Shown: piece by piece, positions 7,643 to 16,419 of the stretch
Numbering within the stretch: position 1 is the stretch's first letter
Layout of the letters: each line of letters begins with the position of its first letter
From: Cognatishimia sp.
GTDB taxonomy: Bacteria > Pseudomonadota > Alphaproteobacteria > Rhodobacterales > Rhodobacteraceae
Assembly (NCBI GenBank): GCA_013215215.1
Contig: JABSOU010000023.1
Span: forward strand, 15,933-52,094
Length of the DNA: 36,162 nt
Direction: 5' to 3'
The notes under the pieces: generated by a model
Databases searched by the model: none
Told to the model about the DNA's origin: nothing
Seen by the model: the letters and a program-made list of their open reading frames with translations, nothing else
Program-made: the position numbers and the translations under genes

Positions 7643-9828
7643 CGCGCGCCCTCCACCAAAGCCCGAGCCGCCGCCGCAACACTCTCTGCCGAAGGCATCG
7701 TGGCCGCATAGGCTGGCCCCGTCGCAATAAAACTGTCCTTTGAGGTTTCCCGTGCCAGCTGCGCGACGCCGATCTCATGGAAATGTGCCATCAGAGCTTC
7801 GGCCACGCCGCCGGAATGTCGGGTTTCATCTACAATCAACACGTTCTCACAGCCCTCAACCGCCGCGGTCAGCGCGTCTTTCGGCAGGGGGGAGATCCAA
7901 CGCATGTCGATGATCCGCGTCTTGATCCCCTTGGTATCAAGGGTCTTGCGCGCTTGGTGGCTAAGGTAGGTGCCATTGCCAAACGTCACGATGGCCAGAT
8001 CTGTGCCATCCCCATCCACGCCCACTTTGCCAAGCGCGATGGTTTCATCCGGGGCAGGGTAGGTCTGCATCCAGCCCGCGTCTTTCTCCTCATGCAGATC
8101 CCGCATCGGATAGAGCGCAATCGGCTCAAGAAAGGCCACAACGCGTTGCTCCTCGCGCGCCAGCCGCACACATTCCCGCAGCATCTTCGCCGCATCCGCG
8201 CCATTCGACGGGATCGCCAAAATCACCCCCGGAATGTCGCGCAGGACCGCAATCGAGTTGTCATTGTGAAAATGCCCGCCAAAGCCCTTTTGATACCCAA
8301 GCCCCGCAATCCTTAGAACCATCGGGTTGGTGAACTGCCCTCTGGAAAAGAACGACAGGGTGGCTGCTTCGCCCCGGATCTGATCCTCGGCGTTGTGCAG
8401 ATAGGCCAGAAACTGGATTTCTGGCATCGGCGTGAAACCATTCTGGCCCATGCCAATCGCCAGCCCAAGGATGCTCTGCTCATCCAGTAGCGTGTCGATC
8501 ATCCGATCCGCGCCAAACCGTTGTTGCAGTTTTTGCGTCACGCCATAGACGCCGCCTTTCAGGCCAACATCCTCGCCCATCATGACGATATCTGGATGGG
8601 TCAGCATCAGATCTGTCATCGCCCAGTTGATGAGTTTGGACATGATCTGAGGCTCACCCATGGCGCGCAAGTCAGAACCAAAAGCCTCAGACCGCGCGGC
8701 CTCAGACGGCCCGTTGGTCGGCGCGCAGTGGCGTTTGGGCGGGATCAGCGAGGCCATCACGTCGCCTGCGGATTTCAAATGCGGGCGGGTGACGACTTCG
8801 CCCGCAATCCGAGCCACGCGTTTTCGGGTGTTTTGATAGATCTTGAGGCAGTCGCTCGGCGCGGCCGCGTCTCGCTCTGAAAGTAAGCGCACCGAATGCA
8901 ACAGAGGGTCATTGGCTTCTTGCGCTTCGACCTCGGCTTTGGGCAGGTAAGAGGTCGCGACGTCTGCACCGGCGTGGCCGTAAAGGCGGATGGTTTTGAC
9001 ATGCAACAACGCAGGTTTGCGTTGTGAGCGGACATAGTCGGCGGCCTCTTGCGCGACACGGTAGGTCTCGAAAATATCCAGACCGTTGCAATGGAAATAT
9101 TTGATCCCCGGGCGGTTCTGAAAATTGGCTGCAATCCACCCCGTAGGCGTTTTGGTCGAAATCCCGATCCCATTGTCTTCGCAGCAAAACAGCAGGGGCA
9201 TCGGCACCGACTGATAAGCCGCCCAGCCCGCCGCATTGAACGCACCTTGCGCTGTGGAATGGTTCGCTGAGGCATCGCCAAAGCTGCAATAAATAATTGA
9301 TTCCTCAGGGAATTCCGCATGTTCGGGCTTGAGCCGTTTCGCCGCCCCAATCGCATAGGCCGCACCCACCGCCTTTGGCAGATGGCTGGCAATCGTCGAG
9401 GTCTGGGGTGGGATATTCAGCGCCTTGGACCCCAAGACCTTATGCCGCCCGCCCGACATCGGATCCTCGGACGAGCAGGCAAAGGACAAGAGCATATCCC
9501 ACGCCGGATTTTGCCCCGGCACCTGCATCGACCGCGCGATCTGAAAGGCTGCATCGCGATAGTGCAGAAAGGCAGTGTCTGTGGGCCGCAAGGCCCAGGC
9601 TATGGCCGCCAGACCCTCGTGGCCCGAGGAGCCAATCGTATAAAACCCCTGCCGCTTGCTTTGCATTTCGCGGCTCTGCAAATCCAAAGCCCGGCTCAGG
9701 CATTGCGCATGAAACAGGCCGACCGCGTCCGCATCACTTAGCGGCCCCGCGGCTGGCGCTCCCTTTGGCATATCCCGAGCCGCCACGCGCCTAAGGAAAT
9801 TCTCTTCGACAATCGCCGCGCGATCCAT
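7639..9828 (-). CDS. fused E1 alpha/beta 2-oxoacid dehydrogenase
   Basis: This 729-residue protein joins the two subunits of a branched-chain-type 2-oxoacid dehydrogenase E1. The alpha part (about 30-375) has SSGHEG near 67-72 and the thiamine-diphosphate motif starting GDASAN (184) and ending EDNG (217-220). After a linker, the beta part (about 395-729) starts around EPQIMSKLINWAMTD and carries GEDVG, DTLLDEQS, PEIQFLAYL and PSNGADA. E1 decarboxylates a 2-oxoacid and acylates a lipoyl E2. No E2 or E3 gene is nearby, so it must borrow them. Between glutaryl-CoA dehydrogenase (9-base gap) and an ALDH7 enzyme, 2-oxoadipate is the most likely substrate, giving glutaryl-CoA. A branched-chain oxoacid is an alternative. 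AGGAGG precedes the ATG. Confidence 0.85.
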   Translation of the reverse strand: MDRAAIVEENFLRRVAARDMPKGAPAAGPLSDADAVGLFHAQCLSRALDLQSREMQSKRQGFYTIGSSGHEGLAAIAWALRPTDTAFLHYRDAAFQIARSMQVPGQNPAWDMLLSFACSSEDPMSGGRHKVLGSKALNIPPQTSTIASHLPKAVGAAYAIGAAKRLKPEHAEFPEESIIYCSFGDASANHSTAQGAFNAAGWAAYQSVPMPLLFCCEDNGIGISTKTPTGWIAANFQNRPGIKYFHCNGLDIFETYRVAQEAADYVRSQRKPALLHVKTIRLYGHAGADVATSYLPKAEVEAQEANDPLLHSVRLLSERDAAAPSDCLKIYQNTRKRVARIAGEVVTRPHLKSAGDVMASLIPPKRHCAPTNGPSEAARSEAFGSDLRAMGEPQIMSKLINWAMTDLMLTHPDIVMMGEDVGLKGGVYGVTQKLQQRFGADRMIDTLLDEQSILGLAIGMGQNGFTPMPEIQFLAYLHNAEDQIRGEAATLSFFSRGQFTNPMVLRIAGLGYQKGFGGHFHNDNSIAVLRDIPGVILAIPSNGADAAKMLRECVRLAREEQRVVAFLEPIALYPMRDLHEEKDAGWMQTYPAPDETIALGKVGVDGDGTDLAIVTFGNGTYLSHQARKTLDTKGIKTRIIDMRWISPLPKDALTAAVEGCENVLIVDETRHSGGVAEALMAHFHEIGVAQLARETSKDSFIATGPAYAATMPSAESVAAAARALVEGAR

Positions 9829-9837
9829 CAGAGCCTC

Positions 9838-11052
9838 CTAGAAGAACGCCTGCAGGCCCGTCTGCGCCCGCCCAAGGATCAGCGCATGTACATCGTGGGT
9901 GCCCTCATAGGTGTTCACGGTCTCGAGGTTGGCGGCATGGCGGATCACATGGAACTCCTGGCTAATGCCATTGCCGCCATGCATGTCCCGCGCGTGACGT
10001 GCGATGTCCAGTGCCTTGCCGCAGTTGTTGCGTTTGATCAGGCTGATCATCTCGGGCGCGGCCTTGCCCTGATCCATCAAACGCCCCACACGCAGCGCCG
10101 CCTGCAGCCCCAGAGTGATCTCGGTCTGCATATCCGCAAGTTTCTTCTGGAACAGCTGTGTTTGCGCCAAAGGCTTGCCGAATTGCTTGCGATCCAGCCC
10201 GTAAGAGCGCGCCCGATGCCAGCAATCCTCTGCCGCCCCCATTGAGCCCCAACCGATGCCGTACCGCGCGCGGTTCAAACACCCAAACGGTCCCTTAAGC
10301 CCTTGAACACCCGGCAAAAGCGCGTCCTCGCCGACCTCGACATCTTCCATAACAATCTCACCTGTCACAGAGGCGCGCAGCGAGAGTTTGCCTTCGATTT
10401 TCGGCGCAGACAGCCCCTTCATGCCTTTCTCCAACACAAAGCCGCGGATCTTGCCATCATGCGCGTCAGACTTCGCCCAAACCACAAAAACATCCGCAAT
10501 CGGACTATTGGAAATCCACATCTTGGAGCCGTTCAGGACATAGCCGCCGTCAACCTTGGACGCGCGGGTCTTCATGCCGGCAGGGTCTGATCCCGCATCC
10601 GGTTCCGTCAGGCCAAAACAGCCGATCCATTCACCTGAAGCCAGCTTCGGCAGGTATTTCTGGCGCTGCGCATCAGAACCATAGGCATCAATCGGATACA
10701 TCACCAAAGAGCTCTGCACCGACATCATTGATCGGTACCCGCTGTCGACCCGCTCGACCTCGCGCGCAATCAAGCCGTAGGTCACGTAATTCGCGCCCAA
10801 TCCGCCCAGATCTTCGGAAATCGTGGCCCCCAAAAGCCCAGCCGCGCCCATTTCGGCAAAGATCTCGGGCTCGACACGTTCCTCGGCATAGGCCGCTGTC
10901 ACGCGCGGCAATAGCTTTTCCTGCGCGAACACATGCGCGGCCTCAGACAGCATCCGCTCGTCTTCATCCAGCTGATCTTTCAGCAGAAAAGGATCCTCCC
11001 AATCAAAGCTTGCAAGGTCGGGACCGAAACCAGGTTGATCAGAATGCGCCAC
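9838..11052 (-). CDS. gcdH: glutaryl-CoA dehydrogenase
   Basis: This 404-residue acyl-CoA dehydrogenase matches GcdH throughout: an N-terminal FDWEDPF segment, [12 protein letters not shown] (FAD/substrate loop), a substrate-domain [16 protein letters not shown] segment, [26 protein letters not shown], and the C-terminal [17 protein letters not shown] holding catalytic base Glu383. It oxidises and decarboxylates glutaryl-CoA to crotonyl-CoA, passing electrons to ETF, at the end of lysine and tryptophan breakdown. The GTG start follows AAGGGAG. It is the first gene of the operon, and the promoter region is shared with the divergent LysR gene. Confidence 0.95.
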   Translation of the reverse strand: MAHSDQPGFGPDLASFDWEDPFLLKDQLDEDERMLSEAAHVFAQEKLLPRVTAAYAEERVEPEIFAEMGAAGLLGATISEDLGGLGANYVTYGLIAREVERVDSGYRSMMSVQSSLVMYPIDAYGSDAQRQKYLPKLASGEWIGCFGLTEPDAGSDPAGMKTRASKVDGGYVLNGSKMWISNSPIADVFVVWAKSDAHDGKIRGFVLEKGMKGLSAPKIEGKLSLRASVTGEIVMEDVEVGEDALLPGVQGLKGPFGCLNRARYGIGWGSMGAAEDCWHRARSYGLDRKQFGKPLAQTQLFQKKLADMQTEITLGLQAALRVGRLMDQGKAAPEMISLIKRNNCGKALDIARHARDMHGGNGISQEFHVIRHAANLETVNTYEGTHDVHALILGRAQTGLQAFF

Positions 11053-11122
11053 GCCTATCTCCCTTTTGGCTGAACAACTTGCGCCGTCTCAGGCGCGTCG
11101 GGCAAACTCTACGAGAGCATCC

Positions 11123-11151
11123 TATGCATAAAAATACTGGTATTTTGCATA
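11123..11151. promoter_or_regulatory. palindromic operator between gcdH and the LysR gene
   Basis: AAAATAC-TG-GTATTTT (11131-11146) is a perfect 7-bp inverted repeat. It is flanked by TATGCATA on the left and GCATA on the right, extending an imperfect dyad over 29 bp. It sits in the 121-bp gap between divergent gcdH and the LysR gene, the usual place for the LysR binding site that controls both. Confidence 0.65.
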
Positions 11152-11157
11152 AATGCG

Positions 11158-11170
11158 TGAGTATTACTCA
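11158..11170. promoter_or_regulatory. second palindrome abutting the LysR start
   Basis: TGAGTA, one T, then TACTCA form a perfect 13-bp palindrome that ends 3 bp before the LysR start codon. No ribosome site is visible between it and the ATG. It may be an autoregulatory site or overlap the LysR transcription start. Confidence 0.5.
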
Positions 11171-11173
11171 TGA

Positions 11174-12085
11174 ATGAAACCCGATACCCTCCCATCAACC
11201 TCCGTCCTGCGCAGCTTTGAAGCGGCGGCGAAACACCAAAGCTATACCGCTGCGGCCGAAGAGCTGCAGGTCACGCAGGGGGCCATCAGCCGGCAGATTC
11301 GAGAGTTGGAAACGCTCCTAGCGGTGACGCTCTTTCGCCGCGAGGGGCGGGGCATTGCGCTGACGGACGCGGGACGCAGTCTGGCCGACCGGCTGGCCCC
11401 GGATCTGGAACGGCTGCGGCATTCGATGACCTTGGCCCGCGCTGCCGGGCAGGGAGGCAAAACCCTGTCGATTGCAGTGTTGCCGACCTTTGCGACGCGC
11501 TGGCTCGTACCGCGCCTGCCAAGTTTTCAAAAGCAATATCCGGATGTTCAGCTGACCTTCTTTAGCCGTGCCGAACCCTTTGATCTGGCCGCCGAAGGCG
11601 TTGATCTGGCCATTCAGTTTGGACGCGAGGAATGGGGGGGTATCACCCTGACCGAACTGTGCCCCGAAGACCTCGCCGTTGTGGCCCAGCCAGAGCTGGT
11701 GGCGCGCCTGCAGATCAAAGCCCCAAAGGATTTGGCGCGCCTCCCACGCCTGCATCTTCTCAGCCGCAAATCTGCTTGGCCTCAGTACTTCGCGGACCTC
11801 AACGTGACACGAGACGATGTCCTGCAAGGCACGCTGTTTGACCAATTCTCAACTATGATCGCCGCCGCCATCGAAGGCATGGGGGCTGCAATCGTGCCAA
11901 GCTATTTGATCGAGACCGAGTTGCAAAGCGGCGCATTAGAGGTCCTGGGACGCCCAAAGGCGCAAGGGCAGTCCTACTACGTGGCCACCCGCGCAGGCGA
12001 AGTGAACCTCATGGCCGAAGCCTTCAAAACCTGGATACGCCGAGAAGCCCGCGCGTCGTTTAAGCTGCGCAATGCACCTGCGTAA
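11174..12085 (+). CDS. LysR-family regulator divergent from gcdH (GcvA-like)
   Basis: This 303-residue LysR regulator has the N-terminal helix-turn-helix (about 8-67: LRSFEAAAKHQSYTAAAEEL, QVTQGAISRQIRELE, LFRRE) and a GcvA-type effector domain (about 95-295: PTFATRWLVPRLPSFQ, GVDLAIQFG). It is divergent from the gcdH operon, with palindromes in the 121-bp gap, so it probably controls that operon in response to a lysine-pathway intermediate such as glutarate or glutaryl-CoA. No Shine-Dalgarno sequence lies upstream of the ATG. The stretch just upstream, TTACTCATGA, carries an alternative ATG out of frame. Its mRNA may be leaderless, or translation may be weak. Confidence 0.88.
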   Translation: MKPDTLPSTSVLRSFEAAAKHQSYTAAAEELQVTQGAISRQIRELETLLAVTLFRREGRGIALTDAGRSLADRLAPDLERLRHSMTLARAAGQGGKTLSIAVLPTFATRWLVPRLPSFQKQYPDVQLTFFSRAEPFDLAAEGVDLAIQFGREEWGGITLTELCPEDLAVVAQPELVARLQIKAPKDLARLPRLHLLSRKSAWPQYFADLNVTRDDVLQGTLFDQFSTMIAAAIEGMGAAIVPSYLIETELQSGALEVLGRPKAQGQSYYVATRAGEVNLMAEAFKTWIRREARASFKLRNAPA

Positions 12086-12123
12086 CCCACTGGCCGCTAT
12101 GATGTTTTGATCAGGAGGAAGAT

Positions 12124-12197
12124 TGGAGCGGGTAGCGGGAATCGAACCCGCACCTTAAGCTTGGAAGGCTCTTATGATACCATTTCACCATACCCGC
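12124..12197 (-). tRNA. tRNA-Gly(UCC)
   Basis: On the minus strand the 74 bases fold as a tRNA. Acceptor arm GCGGGTA (complement of 12191-12197) pairs with TACCCGC. The anticodon loop CTTCCAA carries TCC, and the T arm GCGGGTTCGATTCCCGC is intact. CCA (12124-12126) is encoded. The 12198-12328 gap upstream holds no gene or clear signal beyond a possible promoter. Confidence 0.96.
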
Positions 12198-12328
12198 TCG
12201 GTAGAATGAGGGAGTATTTTATCCCGATTCCGACGTCAATAGCCAAATCGCGATCGCGTGCAGCTTACTGTGAATTCGTCGTGGAGAACCGGTGTATTCT
12301 GTGGTGGCACAAAGACAGGTTTCACACC

Positions 12329-12826
12329 TCAATTCGCAACCAACAGCACCAACGTCGCCAAGCCCCATAGGGTCATCTGGTAATGCGTGTTCTGCGCACC
12401 TTCGTGGCAGAACCAATAGCAGAACCAATTTCCTACGATCAGAAAGCCAGCCCAGGTGGCGGTGAATAGTAGTACACCTAAAACCCCCAATGCCTTGGCA
12501 CTTGACGGCTCAACTGCGCCAAAGATCGCGAGGACCAACCCAGCAACACCAAGCCAAAGTGCGAGCGTCGCAAGTCCTTCCCAAATCACGATAAGCCTGA
12601 AAAGAATCTTCTGCACCTCAGGGTTTTCAATGCGGCGATGCGCGACAACCTCGTAGGCCTCAGGGAAGTCATTGCGCATCCGCTCCATGCTTAGCACCTG
12701 CGCGGTGAAGGTTTCGTTGAGGCTTGGATGCCTGACGTTCTCGAGAAATCCGGTGCTGAGCCAGGCGGCCAGAAAGAAAACGGCAGCGCATTGCGCGATT
12801 AGAACCATCATATCTAACACGGTCAT
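12329..12826 (-). CDS. DUF2165 small integral membrane protein
   Basis: This 165-residue protein has about four membrane helices (residues 5-25, 75-103, 111-133 and 148-164). The ISL of about 50 residues contains NVRHPSLN and a basic region. The length, four-helix layout and NWFCYWFCHEGAQNTHYQ end fit the DUF2165 family, whose function is unknown. A GGAGGG ribosome site precedes the ATG. It lies 45 bases after the TauD-type gene on the same strand, so it may be read from that operon, though no functional link is evident. Confidence 0.8.
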   Translation of the reverse strand: MTVLDMMVLIAQCAAVFFLAAWLSTGFLENVRHPSLNETFTAQVLSMERMRNDFPEAYEVVAHRRIENPEVQKILFRLIVIWEGLATLALWLGVAGLVLAIFGAVEPSSAKALGVLGVLLFTATWAGFLIVGNWFCYWFCHEGAQNTHYQMTLWGLATLVLLVAN

Positions 12827-12871
12827 CTCCCTCCTAAGTCAACGCGGTACGCAAAAACCGATAGGCCGATC

Positions 12872-13756
12872 TCATGTCGGCATGCGCATTCTATCGATCC
12901 CATCGGCCTCTGTGACCGAGGCGCAGAGGCTCGACAGCACCCGCGGCTGTTCATAGGGCCAAGGGGTGCCACGATGCAGCACCGCGCGTTGATCCCAGAT
13001 CAGGACGTCTCCGACCCGCCAGCTGTGGGCATAGACAAACTGCGGTTGGGTACAGAAGGTGATGAGTTCATCGAGGATGGCCTGACCTTCTGCCTCGTCA
13101 TAACCGTCCAGTTTAAACGCATGCGACGCGATATAGAGCGCCTCGCGTCCGTTCACCGGATTGCGCCAGAGGGCGTTCCAATGCTGATCGGGCCATTTAT
13201 TGAACATGGGCAACTTCGCCAGTTCCGGCGAGATTTTCCGCCGTGAATGGCTGTAGCGATGCCAGATGCCTCGACCGCGCACCTTGGCTTTCAGGTCTTC
13301 AGGCATGCTCGCCCAAGCTGCGCGGGTGCTGGCCAATTCCGTAGCGCCCCCTTCCGTCGTCACGACCCGGCCAATCAGAATATTGGTCAGTGCGGGGGTG
13401 GGAAGGAACGTGCTGTCGGAGTGCCAAAGGAAATTGGATTTCAGGTTCAGCGTATGCAGATCCATTTCCTCGGTGATCGATCCGTCCTCGCGCACATTGG
13501 ACACCACCGGCACCTCGAATGCCTCGCCCTTCTTTCGCTCATCAGCTTTGCGATCCTCAATCGGGCCAAAGAGCTCGGCGAGTTGTTTATGCTGCGCGTC
13601 CGAGAGGTCTTGGCCGCGGAACAAAAGGGCTGAGTGTTCTTCAAAGAGGGCGCGGATTTGGCCGAAAACCCGAGGATTTGACACCTCGGCCAGGTCGATG
13701 CCACTGACTTGGACACCGAATTCCGAGGTGAGCGGGCGTGTTTTAAATGCAGGCAT
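12872..13756 (-). CDS. TauD/TfdA-family Fe(II)/2-oxoglutarate dioxygenase
   Basis: This 294-residue dioxygenase has the iron-binding HXD (His112 and Asp114 in WHSDSTF), distal His261 (VLHRG) and 2-oxoglutarate-binding Arg272. The ends and spacing follow the TauD/TfdA family, which hydroxylates a substrate next to a heteroatom and so releases sulfite, phenol or an amine. It is the last clear gene of a tight minus-strand operon, 9 bases after the FAD-linked oxidase, behind two amidohydrolases. In this setting a carbon-nitrogen bond is a likely target, but the substrate cannot be named. Confidence 0.85.
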   Translation of the reverse strand: MPAFKTRPLTSEFGVQVSGIDLAEVSNPRVFGQIRALFEEHSALLFRGQDLSDAQHKQLAELFGPIEDRKADERKKGEAFEVPVVSNVREDGSITEEMDLHTLNLKSNFLWHSDSTFLPTPALTNILIGRVVTTEGGATELASTRAAWASMPEDLKAKVRGRGIWHRYSHSRRKISPELAKLPMFNKWPDQHWNALWRNPVNGREALYIASHAFKLDGYDEAEGQAILDELITFCTQPQFVYAHSWRVGDVLIWDQRAVLHRGTPWPYEQPRVLSSLCASVTEADGIDRMRMPT

Positions 13757-13765
13757 ATCGATCTC

Positions 13766-15172
13766 TCATACTGTTGCCTTGGCTTCGATGTCTTCGGGGG
13801 ACAGGTCCTTGACCAAATCCCACGCGCGGGATTTTCCCGGGTTCAGCAAGCCCTTGGGATCTAGTCGCTTTTTCCAGGCGAGATGTACATAATCGGCCGT
13901 CTTAAGACCGCCGCTTTCGACATGGAACGTATGGGCGTCGTAGACGCTATAGCCGTGTTCTTCATAAATGCGACCGATCTCGCGAAGGCGCTCTTCGGTT
14001 GAATACCAAATGATCGGAAGGTCAAAGGCCACGACGTCGCCATTCAAAAGCGAAAACTCGTGGTGCAGCCAGACGTCATCCCCCAAGGCTGCATTGACCT
14101 TGCCAACCGTGTCGACGTCGGACGCATCTGGCCCCCCGATTTGTTGATAGGTCGCCGAACGGTCCGCTTTGAGTACCTGCAACGTGGTGTGGTTATAGGC
14201 AAACTCAAACACATGCGGCAACGCCACGGCCTTTCGGGCGTCCTCGGTCAGTTCCAGATCCAAGTGACCACCCTGACCCGCGATCCGGTCGCGAAAGCTC
14301 AGCATATCGGTCGAGGGCACTAAGGACACAAGAAGGTGCTTTCCTTCGCGGACATGGCCTTTCAAACGGGGGAAATACTCTACGATCCGAGCATCGACCG
14401 CGCTGGCAAGCTTGCATCCGATGCGATCGTCTGTCGCCACCGCATAACCCGCGGCATAGCAGTCCTGATAGCTGTCAAACGTGGCCATGCACCCGATCCA
14501 GTTCAGATGGGGGACAGTGCGCAACGTGACTTCGGTGATGACGCCATTCAGACCCCACGCATGATGGACCTGCAGCGCATCCTGGCCTTCAAAGACGTAT
14601 TCCTGCGGAGTTTCCTCAACGGACAGAGCTTTCAATTGCAAAATGTTGCCGGGCTCGCGGAGCGGACCGTTTGCAATCGACCCAATGCCCGCAGAGCCGC
14701 CGGCGACAAAACCTCCGATGGTCGCGATGTCTTGCGTTGAGGGGAACATGGCCATTTCCCATCCCTGCACCATCAGCGCTGCGTTGACATCTGCCATCAG
14801 CGCGCCTGCTTCGGCGCGCACGTACCCGTCGCCAATTTCAAGGACACGATTGAGGCCCGTGGTCTCGATAATCAGACCTCCATGCAGCGGCACGGCCTGC
14901 CCATAGTTCCCCGTCCCGCCACCACGCAGCACAATCGGGGCGTCGGCCGCATGGGCGGTCTTGAGGCAATGGGCCATTTCCTCCACAGTTTTCGGCAGAG
15001 CCACCAGATCGCCAAAGCAACGTTTCAGCTTTTGGTTCAGGATCGGGCTATACCAAAAGAAATCCCGGGAGCGTTTTTTGACAAGCACCGGTTCATCAAT
15101 GATCTCGACCGGCGCGAGGCGCTGGGCAAAGGCGGCCCAATCGATATCGGTCTTTCCTGAAATCGAGGTCAT
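13766..15172 (-). CDS. FAD-binding PCMH-type oxidoreductase
   Basis: This 468-residue flavoenzyme has a PCMH-type FAD domain (about 50-225). Features are VLRGGGTGNYGQ, GLIIETTGLNRVLEI, an AEAGA segment, FPSTQDIATIGGFVAGGSAG and GPLREPGNI. The C-terminal part ends KRLDPKGLLNPGKS, the usual signature of the family. The FAD-loop position often used for covalent attachment by His is not a His here, so FAD is probably non-covalent. The protein is unlike the D-lactate dehydrogenase at 3673. It overlaps the amidohydrolase stop by 4 bases and precedes the dioxygenase by 9. It likely dehydrogenates an intermediate of the same pathway; the substrate is unknown. Confidence 0.82.
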   Translation of the reverse strand: MTSISGKTDIDWAAFAQRLAPVEIIDEPVLVKKRSRDFFWYSPILNQKLKRCFGDLVALPKTVEEMAHCLKTAHAADAPIVLRGGGTGNYGQAVPLHGGLIIETTGLNRVLEIGDGYVRAEAGALMADVNAALMVQGWEMAMFPSTQDIATIGGFVAGGSAGIGSIANGPLREPGNILQLKALSVEETPQEYVFEGQDALQVHHAWGLNGVITEVTLRTVPHLNWIGCMATFDSYQDCYAAGYAVATDDRIGCKLASAVDARIVEYFPRLKGHVREGKHLLVSLVPSTDMLSFRDRIAGQGGHLDLELTEDARKAVALPHVFEFAYNHTTLQVLKADRSATYQQIGGPDASDVDTVGKVNAALGDDVWLHHEFSLLNGDVVAFDLPIIWYSTEERLREIGRIYEEHGYSVYDAHTFHVESGGLKTADYVHLAWKKRLDPKGLLNPGKSRAWDLVKDLSPEDIEAKATV

Positions 15173-16419
15173 GTGAGGTCTCCTGTCAGGATGTCTGTGA
15201 GGGGTTTGGGAGCAGTGGTTCCGGTGAGCCAGTCAGACGTGGACGCGGCATCAAAGATCAACAGATCCTCGATCACGGCCCCATCCACGGTGGTTGGGGA
15301 ATGCCCCAAGGCTTTTTGCGCCTCTGTCGTGATCATCGGCAGATAGTCCCCAAATGGCGGATCCAGATGCGCGGCCAACGCAGCGATCTCCAGACTTTTA
15401 CGAGGGTCATGGCGGCCCAGAGGGCAAAAAGCGTCTCGTACATTGTCCGTCCCAACGACGACCGGCACACCGGCGTCGCGCAGTTCCTGGATCCGCGTAA
15501 TCCCACGCCGGTCGGGTGTTCCAGTTCGGCGACCCTGCAGGTAGAGGTTTGACGTTGGCAAGCTCGCGACGGTCAGTCCAGACCGCGCGATCTTTTCGAT
15601 CAGCGCGTCTAGCGGATCGCCTGAAACGTTGATCAGGCTGCAGGCATGGCCACAGAGCACCGAGCCCTGAAACCCGGTTTCGATCAGGATGTCGGCAATC
15701 ATCTCAAGCCCGTCCAACCCGGAGTGCAGGCCTTCATCCACGTGAAAATCAAGCGCCAGACCGAATTTTTCGGCGACTCGAACCGCCGCCCTGATGGCCT
15801 CGCGCCGATTGGGTTGATTAAAAACAAAAACGCCTAGAGCGCCGCCGCCATTGGCGATTTCCTTGCGCAGAGCCTTCGCGCGCGTTGGGTCGATCAGCTC
15901 AGTCGTGTCAACCAAAGGAGCGAGCTCAAGCGAGATACGGTCTTTGTAGTCGGCTGCCAGCTCTCGCAACACATGCCACGCCAGCGGAGCCATGCCGGTC
16001 GCCGGGTCTGGCGACCAATCCAAATGACTGCGTACAACTCCGCAGCCAGCGGTAATCAACTCCTGCAGACCTCTTTCAGCCCTCTGCCGTAGGTCGTCTT
16101 CAGTCCAAAGCGCGCGGTCACGATGTTGGGCCTCGATGGCGGCTGCGAGATCTCCGCCAACGCCCTCCATTCGCGAGATCGTGTGGCATTTGTCCAGATG
16201 TACGTGGCATTCCGTCAGTCGCGGCGTGATCAAATGCGCCGCCTCGGCCGTGCCGGCGCTGGGCTGCAAGGCAACAGCGCGTCCGTCGCGCATGACCAAA
16301 TCGCCATGCACACAGTCAGCCACCCGCGTGCCCCCAAAGCCATGTGTGTTGGCGATCATCGATGATGGCACCAGAACGTTTTCCAAGATCAGTAGTTCTG
16401 ACATGTGAGCCAAATTCAT
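15169..16419 (-). CDS. CodA-like metal-dependent amidohydrolase
   Basis: This 416-residue amidohydrolase-superfamily protein has the CodA-type metal and catalytic set: HVHLDK with His72 and His74, His226 and Glu229 in HVDE, His258 in CGHA, and Asp325 in GTDN. The cytosine-deaminase subfamily removes amino groups from, or opens, rings such as cytosine, creatinine or ammelide. It also carries SHLDW and CPLGRHDP segments seen in these enzymes. The first ATG overlaps the creatininase-family stop by 4 bases, supporting this start over the Met six codons later. Working between a creatininase-like enzyme and two oxidases, it probably acts on a nitrogen-rich ring or amide. Confidence 0.85.
   Translation of the reverse strand: MNLAHMSELLILENVLVPSSMIANTHGFGGTRVADCVHGDLVMRDGRAVALQPSAGTAEAAHLITPRLTECHVHLDKCHTISRMEGVGGDLAAAIEAQHRDRALWTEDDLRQRAERGLQELITAGCGVVRSHLDWSPDPATGMAPLAWHVLRELAADYKDRISLELAPLVDTTELIDPTRAKALRKEIANGGGALGVFVFNQPNRREAIRAAVRVAEKFGLALDFHVDEGLHSGLDGLEMIADILIETGFQGSVLCGHACSLINVSGDPLDALIEKIARSGLTVASLPTSNLYLQGRRTGTPDRRGITRIQELRDAGVPVVVGTDNVRDAFCPLGRHDPRKSLEIAALAAHLDPPFGDYLPMITTEAQKALGHSPTTVDGAVIEDLLIFDAASTSDWLTGTTAPKPLTDILTGDLT

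Noticed and set aside
5714-7711. 665-residue plus-strand frame opposite amaB and the acyltransferase gene
   Set aside because: It spans two well-supported genes on the other strand and has the low-complexity, basic composition of an antisense shadow.
12124-12197. tRNA-Gly as an integration site for a mobile element
   Set aside because: tRNA genes are common integration sites, but no integrase, repeated tRNA end or foreign gene was seen beside it.
12107-12370. 87-residue plus-strand frame
   Set aside because: It runs through tRNA-Gly(UCC) on the other strand and has no features of its own.
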